Positions 8,940-17,138 of a DNA stretch of 64,000 bases are shown piece after piece. A program made the translations under genes and the position numbers. The notes beneath the pieces were generated by a model. It was not told where the DNA came from. It saw nothing but the letters and a program-made list of their open reading frames with translations, and searched no databases. The stretch is from Terriglobia bacterium (GTDB lineage: Bacteria; Acidobacteriota; Terriglobia; Terriglobales; Acidobacteriaceae): NCBI GenBank assembly GCA_020073465.1, contig JAIQFC010000010.1:124001-188000 (forward strand), read 5' to 3'. How positions within the stretch are numbered: position 1 is the stretch's first letter; each line of letters begins with the position of its first letter.

Positions 8940-9757
8940 TGCGACGAATACAAATTGGAAACCTTCTGCGGGTCAGCACGTGGGCCGTGATTGCCACGGC
9001 CAGCCTGTGCTTTGCGGGAAATTCTCCTGCCTCATCCGATGCGCAGAAGTTAAATGACCTTCTACGTCGCACCGGCGACCAGACTTCCGCATTTCTCGAC
9101 CAGTTTTCAGACGTGAAGTGCACAGAACACGTGCGGCAGGAGAAGCTTGGCAAGGACGACAAGATCGAACTGAAAGAAGAATCCACATACGACTACCTGG
9201 TCATCTTGACGAACGCCGGGGGAGAACTGAACCTCTCTGAGTCCCGCTTGCCCGTGCACGAGGCGAAGCGGGACCGCAAGAACACGTCGATGCTGCTCAG
9301 CAACGGATTTGCCACGCTGTTCCTGGTGTTCCATCCTTACTACGCAGAGGCTTTCAAGTTCACGCTTGCCGGAGAGGAAGTAGTCGGCGGCCGCTTGTTG
9401 GATAAAGTCACGTTCCAGCACGTTCCCGGGATGAAGTCGCCTGCGGCTCTGGCTCTGCGCGGGCGCGAATATCCCCTGGAACTTACCGGGGCGGCATGGA
9501 TTGATCCGGAGAGCGGCACCATCGCAAGAATCGAGGCTGGTATTGAAGACACGTTGCAGGATGTTGGGCTAAAGTCTCTGCATTCGGAGATCGAGTTTGC
9601 CCCCCTGCCATTTGGGGACTCAAAACCGGTGTACTGGTTTCCAACGCAGGCCAGCGTAGAGGTCGAAACCCCCAGACAGCACTGGCGTAACTTGCACCAG
9701 TTCACGGAATACAAGAAGTTCTCAGTAAGTACAGAGGAGAAGGTGACCAGCCGATGA
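8936..9757 (+). CDS. Secreted protein of unknown function in the cytochrome operon
   Basis: The 273-residue product begins with an Arg-rich n-region and a hydrophobic segment ending near CFAGNSPASS, so it is probably exported (lipoprotein processing is possible but the box is weak). The rest is a soluble domain with many short beta-strands, including a WIDPESGTIARIEAG motif that resembles outer-membrane-lipoprotein-sorting (LolA/LolB-like) folds often seen in acidobacterial secreted proteins. No catalytic motif or haem site is visible. It is translationally coupled on both sides: its ATG overlaps the stop of the barrel gene and its stop overlaps the ATG of the b-cytochrome gene. It may therefore be an assembly or accessory factor for the conduit. 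An alternative start is the adjacent ATG at 8939. Confidence 0.75.
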   Translation: MMRRIQIGNLLRVSTWAVIATASLCFAGNSPASSDAQKLNDLLRRTGDQTSAFLDQFSDVKCTEHVRQEKLGKDDKIELKEESTYDYLVILTNAGGELNLSESRLPVHEAKRDRKNTSMLLSNGFATLFLVFHPYYAEAFKFTLAGEEVVGGRLLDKVTFQHVPGMKSPAALALRGREYPLELTGAAWIDPESGTIARIEAGIEDTLQDVGLKSLHSEIEFAPLPFGDSKPVYWFPTQASVEVETPRQHWRNLHQFTEYKKFSVSTEEKVTSR

Positions 9758-10710
9758 GCGCGAATGCCACAGCCACCGCCCGAATTGCCTCCACTGCATC
9801 CGCGGCTGTGCCGGATGCGGAGAGACGCCATCGTGTGCGGCTTTATGCCTTGTACGTTCTGGCGATCGCCATCAATTTGGCGATCTTCATCTACGGATTC
9901 GACTACTACAAGCTGTCGGCTATGGACCGGCCGTTTTCTCCAAAGCACCACCTTCTGCGCCCGAGCGGTCCGATAGGGCTGTATCTCGGATTCTTCGGCG
10001 TGGCTCTGTTTGTCGGCATCTTCCTTTATCCGATTCGCAAGCACTGGCCATGGCTGGCGACGATTGGAAACACCCGCCACTGGCTCGATATCCACATCGT
10101 GATGGGGCTGACAGCCCCGGCGATCATCGCCTTCCACTCCACCTTGAAGTTCAAGGGGCTCGCAGGCATGGCGTTCTGGATCATGTTTGCGGTTTCTGCC
10201 AGCGGAGTAGTCGGACGATATCTCTATGGGCAAATTCCACGCAAGGTAACCACCGCTGAATTATCGATGCGGGAGTTGCAGGACTTGCAGGCGCAGCTGT
10301 CGCAGCAACTGGCCGCGCAGAACCTGCTGCCGGAAGCCGACCTGCGGGCTCTGTTGCGGCTTCCCGACGCAAACCGCGTGGCGCGCCTGCCCATCGTAGT
10401 GGCGATCATCTACATGATGCTGCTCGATGTGGCCCGGAAGTTCCGCGTGGCTCGGCTCCGCCGCCATGCGCTGAGGGGCAGTGCATTCTTGACTACGCTG
10501 GCTGGGTTCCTGCCCACGAGGCACCGCGCGGTCGAGCGGGCGATTCATGCCGCTGCGGAAGAGGCCGCCCTTTCCAAGAGAGTCCTGTTCCTTTCACGGT
10601 CGCAAAAGGTCTTTCATCTGTGGCACGTCGTGCACAAGCCTTTCAGTTATGCCTTCGCTGTGCTGGCCTTGATTCACATCGGACTGCAGTTCGTTCTGGG
10701 ATACTTCTGA
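9754..10710 (+). CDS. Membrane b-type cytochrome-like subunit
   Basis: This 318-residue membrane protein has about five transmembrane helices (around residues 27-49, 70-90, 108-128, 137-157 and 290-315). Histidines fall in or at the edges of helices (WLDIHIVMG, AFHSTLKF, FHLWHVVHKPF, LIHIG), a pattern expected for two b haems in a cytochrome b561/FdnI-like bundle. A charged cytoplasmic loop rich in Gln and Leu (about 165-265) separates the last helix from the others. It overlaps the preceding gene by ATGA and is ten bases from the Fe-S flavoprotein, so the two probably form an inner-membrane module passing electrons between NAD(P)H or ferredoxin and the periplasmic cytochromes. The direction of flow cannot be read from the sequence. 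Confidence 0.75.
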   Translation: MSANATATARIASTASAAVPDAERRHRVRLYALYVLAIAINLAIFIYGFDYYKLSAMDRPFSPKHHLLRPSGPIGLYLGFFGVALFVGIFLYPIRKHWPWLATIGNTRHWLDIHIVMGLTAPAIIAFHSTLKFKGLAGMAFWIMFAVSASGVVGRYLYGQIPRKVTTAELSMRELQDLQAQLSQQLAAQNLLPEADLRALLRLPDANRVARLPIVVAIIYMMLLDVARKFRVARLRRHALRGSAFLTTLAGFLPTRHRAVERAIHAAAEEAALSKRVLFLSRSQKVFHLWHVVHKPFSYAFAVLALIHIGLQFVLGYF

Positions 10711-10720
10711 GCTCACAGCC

Positions 10721-12106
10721 ATGGACTCACTGATCACATTCGGGATTGCGGCGGCCATCACCCTCTTCTTCGTTGTCAGTTACCTGAGGAATCTGAAGAA
10801 GAGAGATACCCGTGCGCGCGAAGCGGCAGAGAAGGGAAAGCTGTTCTCTGACGGCCCCAGAGCCCAGCATCCGCATATCGACACCAATTACTGCATTGGC
10901 TGCGCGACCTGCACCACAGTTTGTCCGGAGGGTGATGTGCTGGCGATGATCGCGGGCAAAGCCGTGATCGTGAACGGGCACAAGTGCATCGGCCACAGCC
11001 TTTGTGCGGATGCGTGTCCAGTCGGTGCGATCACCATGGTCATGGCCAGCCCCAGCATGGGTGCGGACATGCCATTCCTCACACCGGAGCATGAAACCAC
11101 CATTCCTGGTCTGTTCATCGTCGGCGAATTAGGGGGCCTGGCGTTGATCAAGAACGCGGTGAACCAGGGACGCGATTGCATCGACACGATATCGCTCCGG
11201 CTGGGGAGAAATCCCGCTGCTCGGGCGACAGACGGGGTTTACGACGTCCTTATCGTCGGAGCCGGGCCGGCGGGGATCAGCGCTTCGTTGCGGGCCATTG
11301 AAAACAAGCTTAGCTACATCACCCTGGAGCGAGATGAAGTGGGCGGCACCGTGGCGAAATATCCGCGCCAGAAGTTGGTAATGACCAGCCCGGTGGAATT
11401 TCCCATGTACGGGAAGTTCAAGAAAATGCAGCTCTCGAAGGAGAATCTGCTCGCGTTTTGGGACATGGTGTTGAACCGGGCGGATTTCAACGTTTCCACC
11501 GGAGAGAAAGTCGAAGACATCAAGAAGGGTGAAGACAGCATCTTTACCATTCTAACGGTGAACAATGGATACCGCGCGCGACACGTGATCCTGGCCCTGG
11601 GACGCGCCGGCGAGCCGCGCAAACTCGGCGTCAAGGGTGAGGAACTGCCCAAGGTGATGTATCGCCTGATCGAAGCCGACCACTACATCAACAAGAAGAT
11701 TCTGGTGGTTGGCGGGGGCGACAGCGCAGTCGAGGCTGCCATGGGGCTCGCGCACCAGGCCGGCAACCAAGTCACGCTCTGTTATCGTGGAGAGCACTTC
11801 AGCCGCATTAAGGAGCGAAACTCGAAGCGGATGGAAGACTGCATGCGCACGGGCAAGGTCAAGGTGCTCCTTCAGACGAATCCGGTTGAGTTCAAGGCGA
11901 GTTCGGTTATTCTCGACGCAAAGGGTGCGCAGCAGGAGATTCCGAACGATTTCGTGTGGATTTTTGCGGGCGGGATACCTCCGAATGACTTCCTGAAGAA
12001 GGTCGGCGTGGGCTTCGGACAACGCGACGTGACGCTGGAGGCCAGCAAAGAAGCTAAACAGGCTGAGACTTCCCGCAAGCAGCTTGCTCAAGCTGCAGCG
12101 CGCTAG
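10721..12106 (+). CDS. Membrane-anchored ferredoxin-domain/FAD/NAD(P) oxidoreductase
   Basis: The 461-residue protein starts with one membrane helix (residues 4-22), then a two-cluster ferredoxin domain (about 50-110). Cluster one is canonical, with Cys58, Cys61, Cys64 and Cys68. Cluster two reads Cys89, His92, Cys95, Cys99, with His where the second Cys is expected. A thioredoxin-reductase-like flavoprotein follows: an FAD GxGxxG (VLIVGAGPAGIS, near 169-180), an ERDEVGGT segment, and a second Rossmann motif VVGGGDSAVEAA for NAD(P). The CxxC redox pair of thioredoxin reductases is absent, so electrons most likely pass between NAD(P)H, FAD and the Fe-S clusters. Sited ten bases after the b-type cytochrome gene, it looks like the cytoplasmic end of the conduit. 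It is the last gene of the set. Confidence 0.85.
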   Translation: MDSLITFGIAAAITLFFVVSYLRNLKKRDTRAREAAEKGKLFSDGPRAQHPHIDTNYCIGCATCTTVCPEGDVLAMIAGKAVIVNGHKCIGHSLCADACPVGAITMVMASPSMGADMPFLTPEHETTIPGLFIVGELGGLALIKNAVNQGRDCIDTISLRLGRNPAARATDGVYDVLIVGAGPAGISASLRAIENKLSYITLERDEVGGTVAKYPRQKLVMTSPVEFPMYGKFKKMQLSKENLLAFWDMVLNRADFNVSTGEKVEDIKKGEDSIFTILTVNNGYRARHVILALGRAGEPRKLGVKGEELPKVMYRLIEADHYINKKILVVGGGDSAVEAAMGLAHQAGNQVTLCYRGEHFSRIKERNSKRMEDCMRTGKVKVLLQTNPVEFKASSVILDAKGAQQEIPNDFVWIFAGGIPPNDFLKKVGVGFGQRDVTLEASKEAKQAETSRKQLAQAAAR

Positions 12107-12190
12107 AATCTGCTGTCTCGCCGAGCGATTCGAATCCAGCCTACTCACGTAATGGTGCGCCTTGGATTCCGACGAGAACCCTTGTAGGGC

Positions 12191-12240
12191 GTCATCCTGA
12201 GCACAGCCGCTTTTCAGGCGGGGCGAAGGATCTTGCGCGC
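12191..12240. repeat. Possible dispersed intergenic repeat (GTCATCCTGAGC ... GAAGGATCTTGCGCG)
   Basis: The stretch GTCATCCTGAGC, a GC-rich spacer, then GAAGGATCTTGCGCG resembles a short extragenic element that I recall as common in acidobacterial genomes. Only one copy is in the window, so repetition cannot be shown here. It overlaps the most upstream possible start of the following methyltransferase ORF, which argues for a later start there. Confidence 0.3.
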
Positions 12241-13057
12241 ATGCACCGCAACCTGCACTCACAGCTTCTTGACTCTCTGCGCCCCGTCGGCACCACCGAA
12301 TGAGTGTCGTAGAATTGAGCTCTTGCTTCCTCCTGCCGAATCAGACCGCCTGCGCGTTGTTCTGGTGAATGCGCGCAATCCTCTCAACATCGGCGCGGCC
12401 GCTCGTGCCGTGAGCAACTTTGGGTTTCACCGCTTGCGGGTGGTGAATCCGTTCGAAGCAGCGTTTCGCGAGGCTCGTTCTGCGGTAGGGGCAGCCCGTG
12501 TGCTCGCCGAGGCGGAGCAGTACGGTAGTGTGGCCGAAGCGGTAGCCGACTGTGCGTTCGTCGTAGGAACTACGGCGGTACGGCATCGCGAGTTGCTGCA
12601 TCCGTTGCGAAACCTTGATGGGGATGCCGGCAAGATCATCCGTGAACAGCTCCAATCTGCTCCGGTTGCGCTATTGTTTGGTTCCGAGAAGGTGGGGCTG
12701 TCGAATGAAGACCTCAGTCATTGTCACTGGCTGCTGCACATTCCTACCCGTGCAGAGCACATCTCGATGAACCTGGGGCAGGCCGTGGCGGTCTGTCTTT
12801 TTGAATTGACAAGGGCAACCACGCCTGACAAGACCGCAGAAGAGTCCACGTGGGCGACGGCGGGCGAGACCGAGCGCCTTACCGGAGCTCTGCTCCAAGC
12901 ATTGCACGCCAGCGGCTACATAACGCGGGAGACGGAGGTCTTCACTGAGGAAAGAGTACGCCGTTTGATCCGTAGGCTCAGTCTGCGGTCGGGGGACGCC
13001 GAGGCCTTGCTCGGCATGCTGCGGCAGATTCTGTGGAAGTTGAAATCGGAAGAATAG
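12233..13057 (+). CDS. TrmJ/TrmH-family (SpoU) RNA 2'-O-methyltransferase
   Basis: The protein shows the SpoU methyltransferase signature: motif 1 VVLVNARNPLNIGAAARAVSNFGF, which contains the catalytic Asn-Arg region, motif 2 VALLFGSEKVGLSNEDL, and motif 3 HIPTRAEHISMNLGQAVAV, the trefoil-knot SAM-binding part. About 90 C-terminal residues form a helical extension as in TrmJ, which methylates position 32 of tRNAs. The substrate cannot be fixed from sequence. The frame opens at TTG 12233, but conserved sequence begins only near codon 37, and the first codons overlap a repeat-like element; TTG 12269 or TTG 12323 are plausible real starts, none with a good ribosome-binding site. It stands alone and converges on the pseudokinase gene. 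Confidence 0.85.
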   Translation: MRACTATCTHSFLTLCAPSAPPNECRRIELLLPPAESDRLRVVLVNARNPLNIGAAARAVSNFGFHRLRVVNPFEAAFREARSAVGAARVLAEAEQYGSVAEAVADCAFVVGTTAVRHRELLHPLRNLDGDAGKIIREQLQSAPVALLFGSEKVGLSNEDLSHCHWLLHIPTRAEHISMNLGQAVAVCLFELTRATTPDKTAEESTWATAGETERLTGALLQALHASGYITRETEVFTEERVRRLIRRLSLRSGDAEALLGMLRQILWKLKSEE

Positions 13058-13089
13058 GTACGGTAAGGCAGTTTGGCTGAGCCGCCCGC

Positions 13090-14385
13090 TCAACGATTCG
13101 CGCGAACCGGGGAAACTTCGGTGGCGGTGCGTCCGAACCGGAATCGCAGAAGCCAGGAACTGGGAGTGGTCCGACCATCGGATTGGGGCGGTTTGAATTC
13201 CCATCGTCGCGCCGCCTGTTGTGCCAGATTGGCGAAATACGGGCTGGGCCCTGGAGACGTGACTGTGGCCGCCTTGACTTTGCCCGACGCGTCCACGTCA
13301 ACCCGCACAATGACCCTGATCTTGCCTTGGATCGTATTCCTCGCGCTGCGGGGAACCTCAGGCAAAACCTGCCGGGCGACTTCCCCCTGGGACGAGGTGG
13401 CCTTGCTCAACTTTTCAGGTGGCTTGGCACTGGGGGTGGGCGCTGATTTAGGAGGCGCCTCAGTTCGCTCGATTTTAGGAGCCGTGGTGGCCGGCCGGCT
13501 CCGGCGGGTGAGCATTGGGACAAGCAGCGCGACCAGTATGATCGCCGCTATCACCGGCACGAGGATGTGCCAATTTGGAGGTTTCCGCCCGGCGGGCAAG
13601 GGCGGTTCCACTGTTGCAGGAATGGAGCCTGGTTGCAGCCGCCCCCTGATGTCTGAGATTGAAGGCCGTTGTTTGGGATCTCGGCGCAAGCAGGCGCGGG
13701 CGATGTTGCGAAAGGGTTCGGGAACCGTTTCCGGTACCACGGGCTCGCGTGTTCCCAGGGGGACGGGTGGATGCTGGGTAAGAGCTTCGACCATCGTAAC
13801 CGCAAGCGACCACAGATCTGCGGCGGGCGTGAGCGCTTCGGTGGCGAGTTCGGGCGCGTCATAGACAGTCCGGGCCTGGACCTTGTCGCTCAGCTGTCCG
13901 GCCGGATACAGGCGGTCAACTGAAAGCTTTAACTGATCGTCGGCAGCCTGGATGTTCGAGGGCTTGATGGCGCCGTGGACAAATCCTTTTCCATGTAGAT
14001 ACAAAAGCGCGTCCAGAGCCGGCGAGAGAAGGTCCCCCAGTTCGGTCGTCGAGAGCGGGCGCTGCGGAAGAATCTGAGACAGATCCTCGTCGGCATATTC
14101 CATGACCACATAAAGAAGCTGCACGCCCTCGATTTCACAACGGCCCATGTCGAAGAGCCGGAGCAAATGGGGGTGAGAGAGTCTCAAGGCCGGCCGCCAC
14201 CGAGCGAGTTGATCGACATTGAGAGTGTTTGCGGGAATCAGTTTGATGGCAGCTTTCTGCGAAGACCCACCGCGTTCTGTCAGGAAGACCGTGCTGTGAT
14301 CGGAAGCTCCCAGCCACTGGCGCAGCGGGAATTTCCCGTCGACCACCTGACCTTCCCACGTTTTTCGGAAAGCAGGACTATGCAT
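13090..14385 (-). CDS. Membrane pseudokinase with C-terminal TonB domain
   Basis: Residues about 18-255 have a Ser/Thr protein kinase fold: the ATP Lys (AAIKLI, K48), MEYADEDL hinge, DAPE segment (residues 176-179) and LWSLAVTMVEAL helix are recognisable. The catalytic HRD is replaced by HGA (137-139, VHGAIKPSN) and the DFG metal site by VDR (about 156-158), so both key aspartates are missing and it should be inactive as a kinase. One transmembrane helix follows (about 273-292), then a Pro/Ala-rich periplasmic linker, then a TonB C-terminal domain (about 340-425, IQGKIRVIVRVDVDASGKV ... ARRWEFKPP). The layout suggests a sensor or scaffold that binds a ligand or partner in the cytoplasm and a receptor or envelope structure outside. 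It converges with the methyltransferase gene. Confidence 0.8.
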   Translation of the reverse strand: MHSPAFRKTWEGQVVDGKFPLRQWLGASDHSTVFLTERGGSSQKAAIKLIPANTLNVDQLARWRPALRLSHPHLLRLFDMGRCEIEGVQLLYVVMEYADEDLSQILPQRPLSTTELGDLLSPALDALLYLHGKGFVHGAIKPSNIQAADDQLKLSVDRLYPAGQLSDKVQARTVYDAPELATEALTPAADLWSLAVTMVEALTQHPPVPLGTREPVVPETVPEPFRNIARACLRRDPKQRPSISDIRGRLQPGSIPATVEPPLPAGRKPPNWHILVPVIAAIILVALLVPMLTRRSRPATTAPKIERTEAPPKSAPTPSAKPPEKLSKATSSQGEVARQVLPEVPRSARNTIQGKIRVIVRVDVDASGKVKAATVTSPGPSPYFANLAQQAARRWEFKPPQSDGRTTPSSWLLRFRFGRTATEVSPVRANR

Positions 14386-14483
14386 GCACGGTAACTCGCG
14401 AACAACATTCTATTCCAGTTGAGGAAATTGAGGCCGCGCGGAGGGACATCAACCTGCTTGAGGGCGCGGCGGCTCCCCATCAG

Positions 14484-15926
14484 CTAGCTGGCTCGCAGCG
14501 AGAAATAGAAGACAGAGCCCCGTCCGACCTGGCTGCGGACCCCGATCGTGCCCCCGTGCAATTCGATGATCGCCTTCGCGATGGCCAAGCCCATTCCGGT
14601 GCCCTGGATGGTCGTTCTCTGGTTCCTGCCCCGATAAAACTTCTCAAAGACCATGTCCTGTTCCATGTCGTCGATTCCCGGCCCGTGGTCAGCGACGCTA
14701 GTGACCACCTCGCCGCCGGGGCCGAGTTCCGCGACCACGTGAATGGGAGTGCCGGACGGAGAGTATTTGCCGGCATTCTCCAGCAAATGAACGAGGACCT
14801 CCGAAATCCGTTCAACGTCCATCTTGATACGGGGCAAATTGTCGGGCGCCTTGACCTCAACCGGGTGGTGTTGAAGCGCCTGCCGTGTGGCCTGCATTGC
14901 GGAATCGACGGCTTCGCGAATCGAGTGCGGCTCGAAATGGAATTCGAGCTGGTGAGAGTCCAGTTGCGCAACTTCAGCCGCTTCTCCGATGAGGCGATTC
15001 AGGCGGTCGCCTTCCTCGTTAATGACGGTGAGCAATTCGTGGGCTTGGGCTTTCTCAAGGTGAGCGTCTGAGAGCAGCGTTTCCGCAGAGGCTTTGATCG
15101 CCGTGAGAGGCGTGCGAAACTCGTGTGTCACCGAATCGAGCAGAACCGAACGAAGCCGGTCGCTTTCCCGCGCCGCCTCCGCGCGGGTTAACTTTTCGAC
15201 GGTGTGGGCACGCTCGATGGCGATTGCCGCCAGGCTGCCAATGGCTTCCAGCGTTTCGCGCGAAAGACCGCATCCGGCAAGCCCAACCGCGCCAACCGAA
15301 CGTACTCCCATTCTTAGCGGCATGAAACAGATGCGGTGCTCGCGATCCAGCACGGGTTCTCCACGGCTGCTGATTGCTTTTAGCTGTTCGGTGGGGAATA
15401 GGGACTGGCTTGCAGTATCGTAAAAGTACGTTTGCTTGCCGTCGACGAACATCGCTGCGCTGCTCACGTCGAAGGACTCAACAACGTATTTGGGGATGGA
15501 GTTCAGGAGTCCGTAAACATTGTCGCTTACCAGCAATTGCTGGCTGAAGGCGTAGAGACGCTCGACCTCGTTTCGGCGCTCGTCTGACTCTCGCGCTTCC
15601 CGGCGAGCACGGTCAGAAAGGTCGCTGGCAACAACCGCCGTGAACAGGAATGCGAACAGCGCCAACCAATTCTGCGGATCGTCAATCGTAAACTGATGCA
15701 GAGGAGGCAGAAAGAAGTAGTTGTATCCCAGAGTAGCCAGCACCGCGGTAAAGATCGCGTAACGGAGTCCCCAGACTGCCGAGATTGTGAGGATGACAAG
15801 CAGGAAAGAGAATCCCACGGTCGTAGGATTGACATGCAGCCAGCGAGAGTAGACAACGATCACGAGCGACACAATCGCGGCAGAGGCCGCGAAGCGTAAT
15901 ATCTGATACAGTGTCGCTCGTTTCAT
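14484..15926 (-). CDS. KdpD C-terminal half: DUF4118/GAF/histidine kinase as a separate protein
   Basis: This 480-residue sensor kinase corresponds to the C-terminal half of KdpD. The N-terminal ~100 residues hold the four short KdpD-type membrane helices (including the GYNYFFLPP stretch typical of DUF4118), followed by a GAF-like domain (about 125-245), an H-box SVTHEFRTPLTAIKAS (His268), and a full ATPase domain with N (HLLENAGKYS), G1 (DHGPGID), F and G2 (GTGMGLAIAKAI) boxes. The start is placed at the Met of MKRAT because upstream codons are not conserved-looking. It lacks the UspA and Walker parts of KdpD, which are encoded by the divergent gene starting 84 bases away. It probably phosphorylates the KdpE homologue at 17139. 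Confidence 0.85.
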   Translation of the reverse strand: MKRATLYQILRFAASAAIVSLVIVVYSRWLHVNPTTVGFSFLLVILTISAVWGLRYAIFTAVLATLGYNYFFLPPLHQFTIDDPQNWLALFAFLFTAVVASDLSDRARREARESDERRNEVERLYAFSQQLLVSDNVYGLLNSIPKYVVESFDVSSAAMFVDGKQTYFYDTASQSLFPTEQLKAISSRGEPVLDREHRICFMPLRMGVRSVGAVGLAGCGLSRETLEAIGSLAAIAIERAHTVEKLTRAEAARESDRLRSVLLDSVTHEFRTPLTAIKASAETLLSDAHLEKAQAHELLTVINEEGDRLNRLIGEAAEVAQLDSHQLEFHFEPHSIREAVDSAMQATRQALQHHPVEVKAPDNLPRIKMDVERISEVLVHLLENAGKYSPSGTPIHVVAELGPGGEVVTSVADHGPGIDDMEQDMVFEKFYRGRNQRTTIQGTGMGLAIAKAIIELHGGTIGVRSQVGRGSVFYFSLRAS

Positions 15927-16009
15927 AGTCCGTGCGTTGCGGAGCAGAATCTGGGTCAGGGCGATTCTAGCTGATTCGCAAAGCACCCCGTTAACAGGAA
16001 ATCCTTTGC

Positions 16010-17131
16010 ATGCCCAAAACCCCGGAACAGTGGCTGGAAGAAGCGGCCCCACAGAAGAAACAAGGCATATTCAAGCTCTTTCTCGGATACGCGCCCGGGG
16101 TAGGGAAGACCTACAACATGCTGAGTGAGGGTATTCGCCGCAACAGCCGCGGTGAAGATGTGGCGATCGGCGTGATTGAGACTCACGGACGAAAGGGAGT
16201 TGCCGATCTGGCTTCCAAGCTGGAAGCCGTACCAAAGCGCAGCATCGAATATAAGGGCACGTTGTTTGAAGAGATGGATGTGGATGCCATTCTTGCGCGC
16301 AAGCCGCAAGTAGTCCTCGTCGATGAACTCGCACACACCAATGTTGAAGGGAGCAGGCACAACAAGCGGTATGAAGACGTGATGGATCTGCTGGACGCTC
16401 AGATCGACGTGCTGTCGACGATGAACGTGCAGCATATCGAGAGCCTCATGCCGACGGTGCAGAGCATCACAGGCGTGCGTGTACGAGAGACGGTTCCTGA
16501 CTGGGTTATGCAGCGCGTCACTGAGATCGTTCTCGCTGACTTGACTCCGGAGGCGCTGCAGACTCGCATGCGCCGGGGCGATATCTACCCTGTGGAGCGG
16601 GCTGATCGGGCGCTGGGAAACTTTTTTCGTCCCGGTAATCTGATCGCCCTGCGCGAGTTGGCGCTGCAGCAGGTGACCCGGGCCGTCGACCGGAGCCTCG
16701 AATCGTATCTGGAAAAGGAGGGAGTGGGGCGCAGCGTTGGCGTCCGAGAGCGGATCGGGGTCGGCGTTAGTTCGAGCCCCGCGGCTCAGTACCTCATAGC
16801 GCGGGCAGGTCGGATGTCACAGAGGATCGACGCAGAACTATTCGTCATCTACGTCGATATTGGAGTCGATGATAATCCCCAAGATCAGCGATCTCTGGCC
16901 CAGAATATTCAGTTCGCCCAGAACCTGGGGGCGCAGATCGTGCGTACGAAAGGCAAGAGCGTCGCCGAAGAAGTAGCTAAGGTCGTGCGGGAGAAGCACA
17001 TCACACAGGTGGTCTTCGGCAGATCGGCGCAGACGGGCTGGCGCAGATATCTCTACCTCTCCGTGATCCACAAATTTCTGCGGGATGCCCCTCCCGTCGA
17101 CGTGCACATCGTGACCCAGGAAGTGAAGTGA
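16010..17131 (+). CDS. KdpD N-terminal half: Walker ATP-binding and UspA domains
   Basis: The 373-residue protein matches only the cytoplasmic N-terminal part of KdpD. It has the Walker A GYAPGVGKT (26-34), Walker B VVLVDELAHTN and the conserved NVQHIESL stretch, then a UspA-like domain (about 240-370). It ends where canonical KdpD would enter its membrane helices; no transmembrane segment or kinase domain is present. In E. coli these regions regulate the kinase in response to ATP, K+ and second messengers, so here the regulatory half would act in trans on the kinase half encoded divergently at 14484-15926. It is eight bases upstream of kdpE, suggesting co-expression with the regulator. Confidence 0.88.
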   Translation: MPKTPEQWLEEAAPQKKQGIFKLFLGYAPGVGKTYNMLSEGIRRNSRGEDVAIGVIETHGRKGVADLASKLEAVPKRSIEYKGTLFEEMDVDAILARKPQVVLVDELAHTNVEGSRHNKRYEDVMDLLDAQIDVLSTMNVQHIESLMPTVQSITGVRVRETVPDWVMQRVTEIVLADLTPEALQTRMRRGDIYPVERADRALGNFFRPGNLIALRELALQQVTRAVDRSLESYLEKEGVGRSVGVRERIGVGVSSSPAAQYLIARAGRMSQRIDAELFVIYVDIGVDDNPQDQRSLAQNIQFAQNLGAQIVRTKGKSVAEEVAKVVREKHITQVVFGRSAQTGWRRYLYLSVIHKFLRDAPPVDVHIVTQEVK

Positions 17132-17138
17132 TCTTGTC

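Noticed and set aside
12191-12240. Treating the GTCATCCTGAGC element as a mobile element
   Set aside because: One copy only, no transposase and no terminal repeats; kept as a low-confidence repeat.
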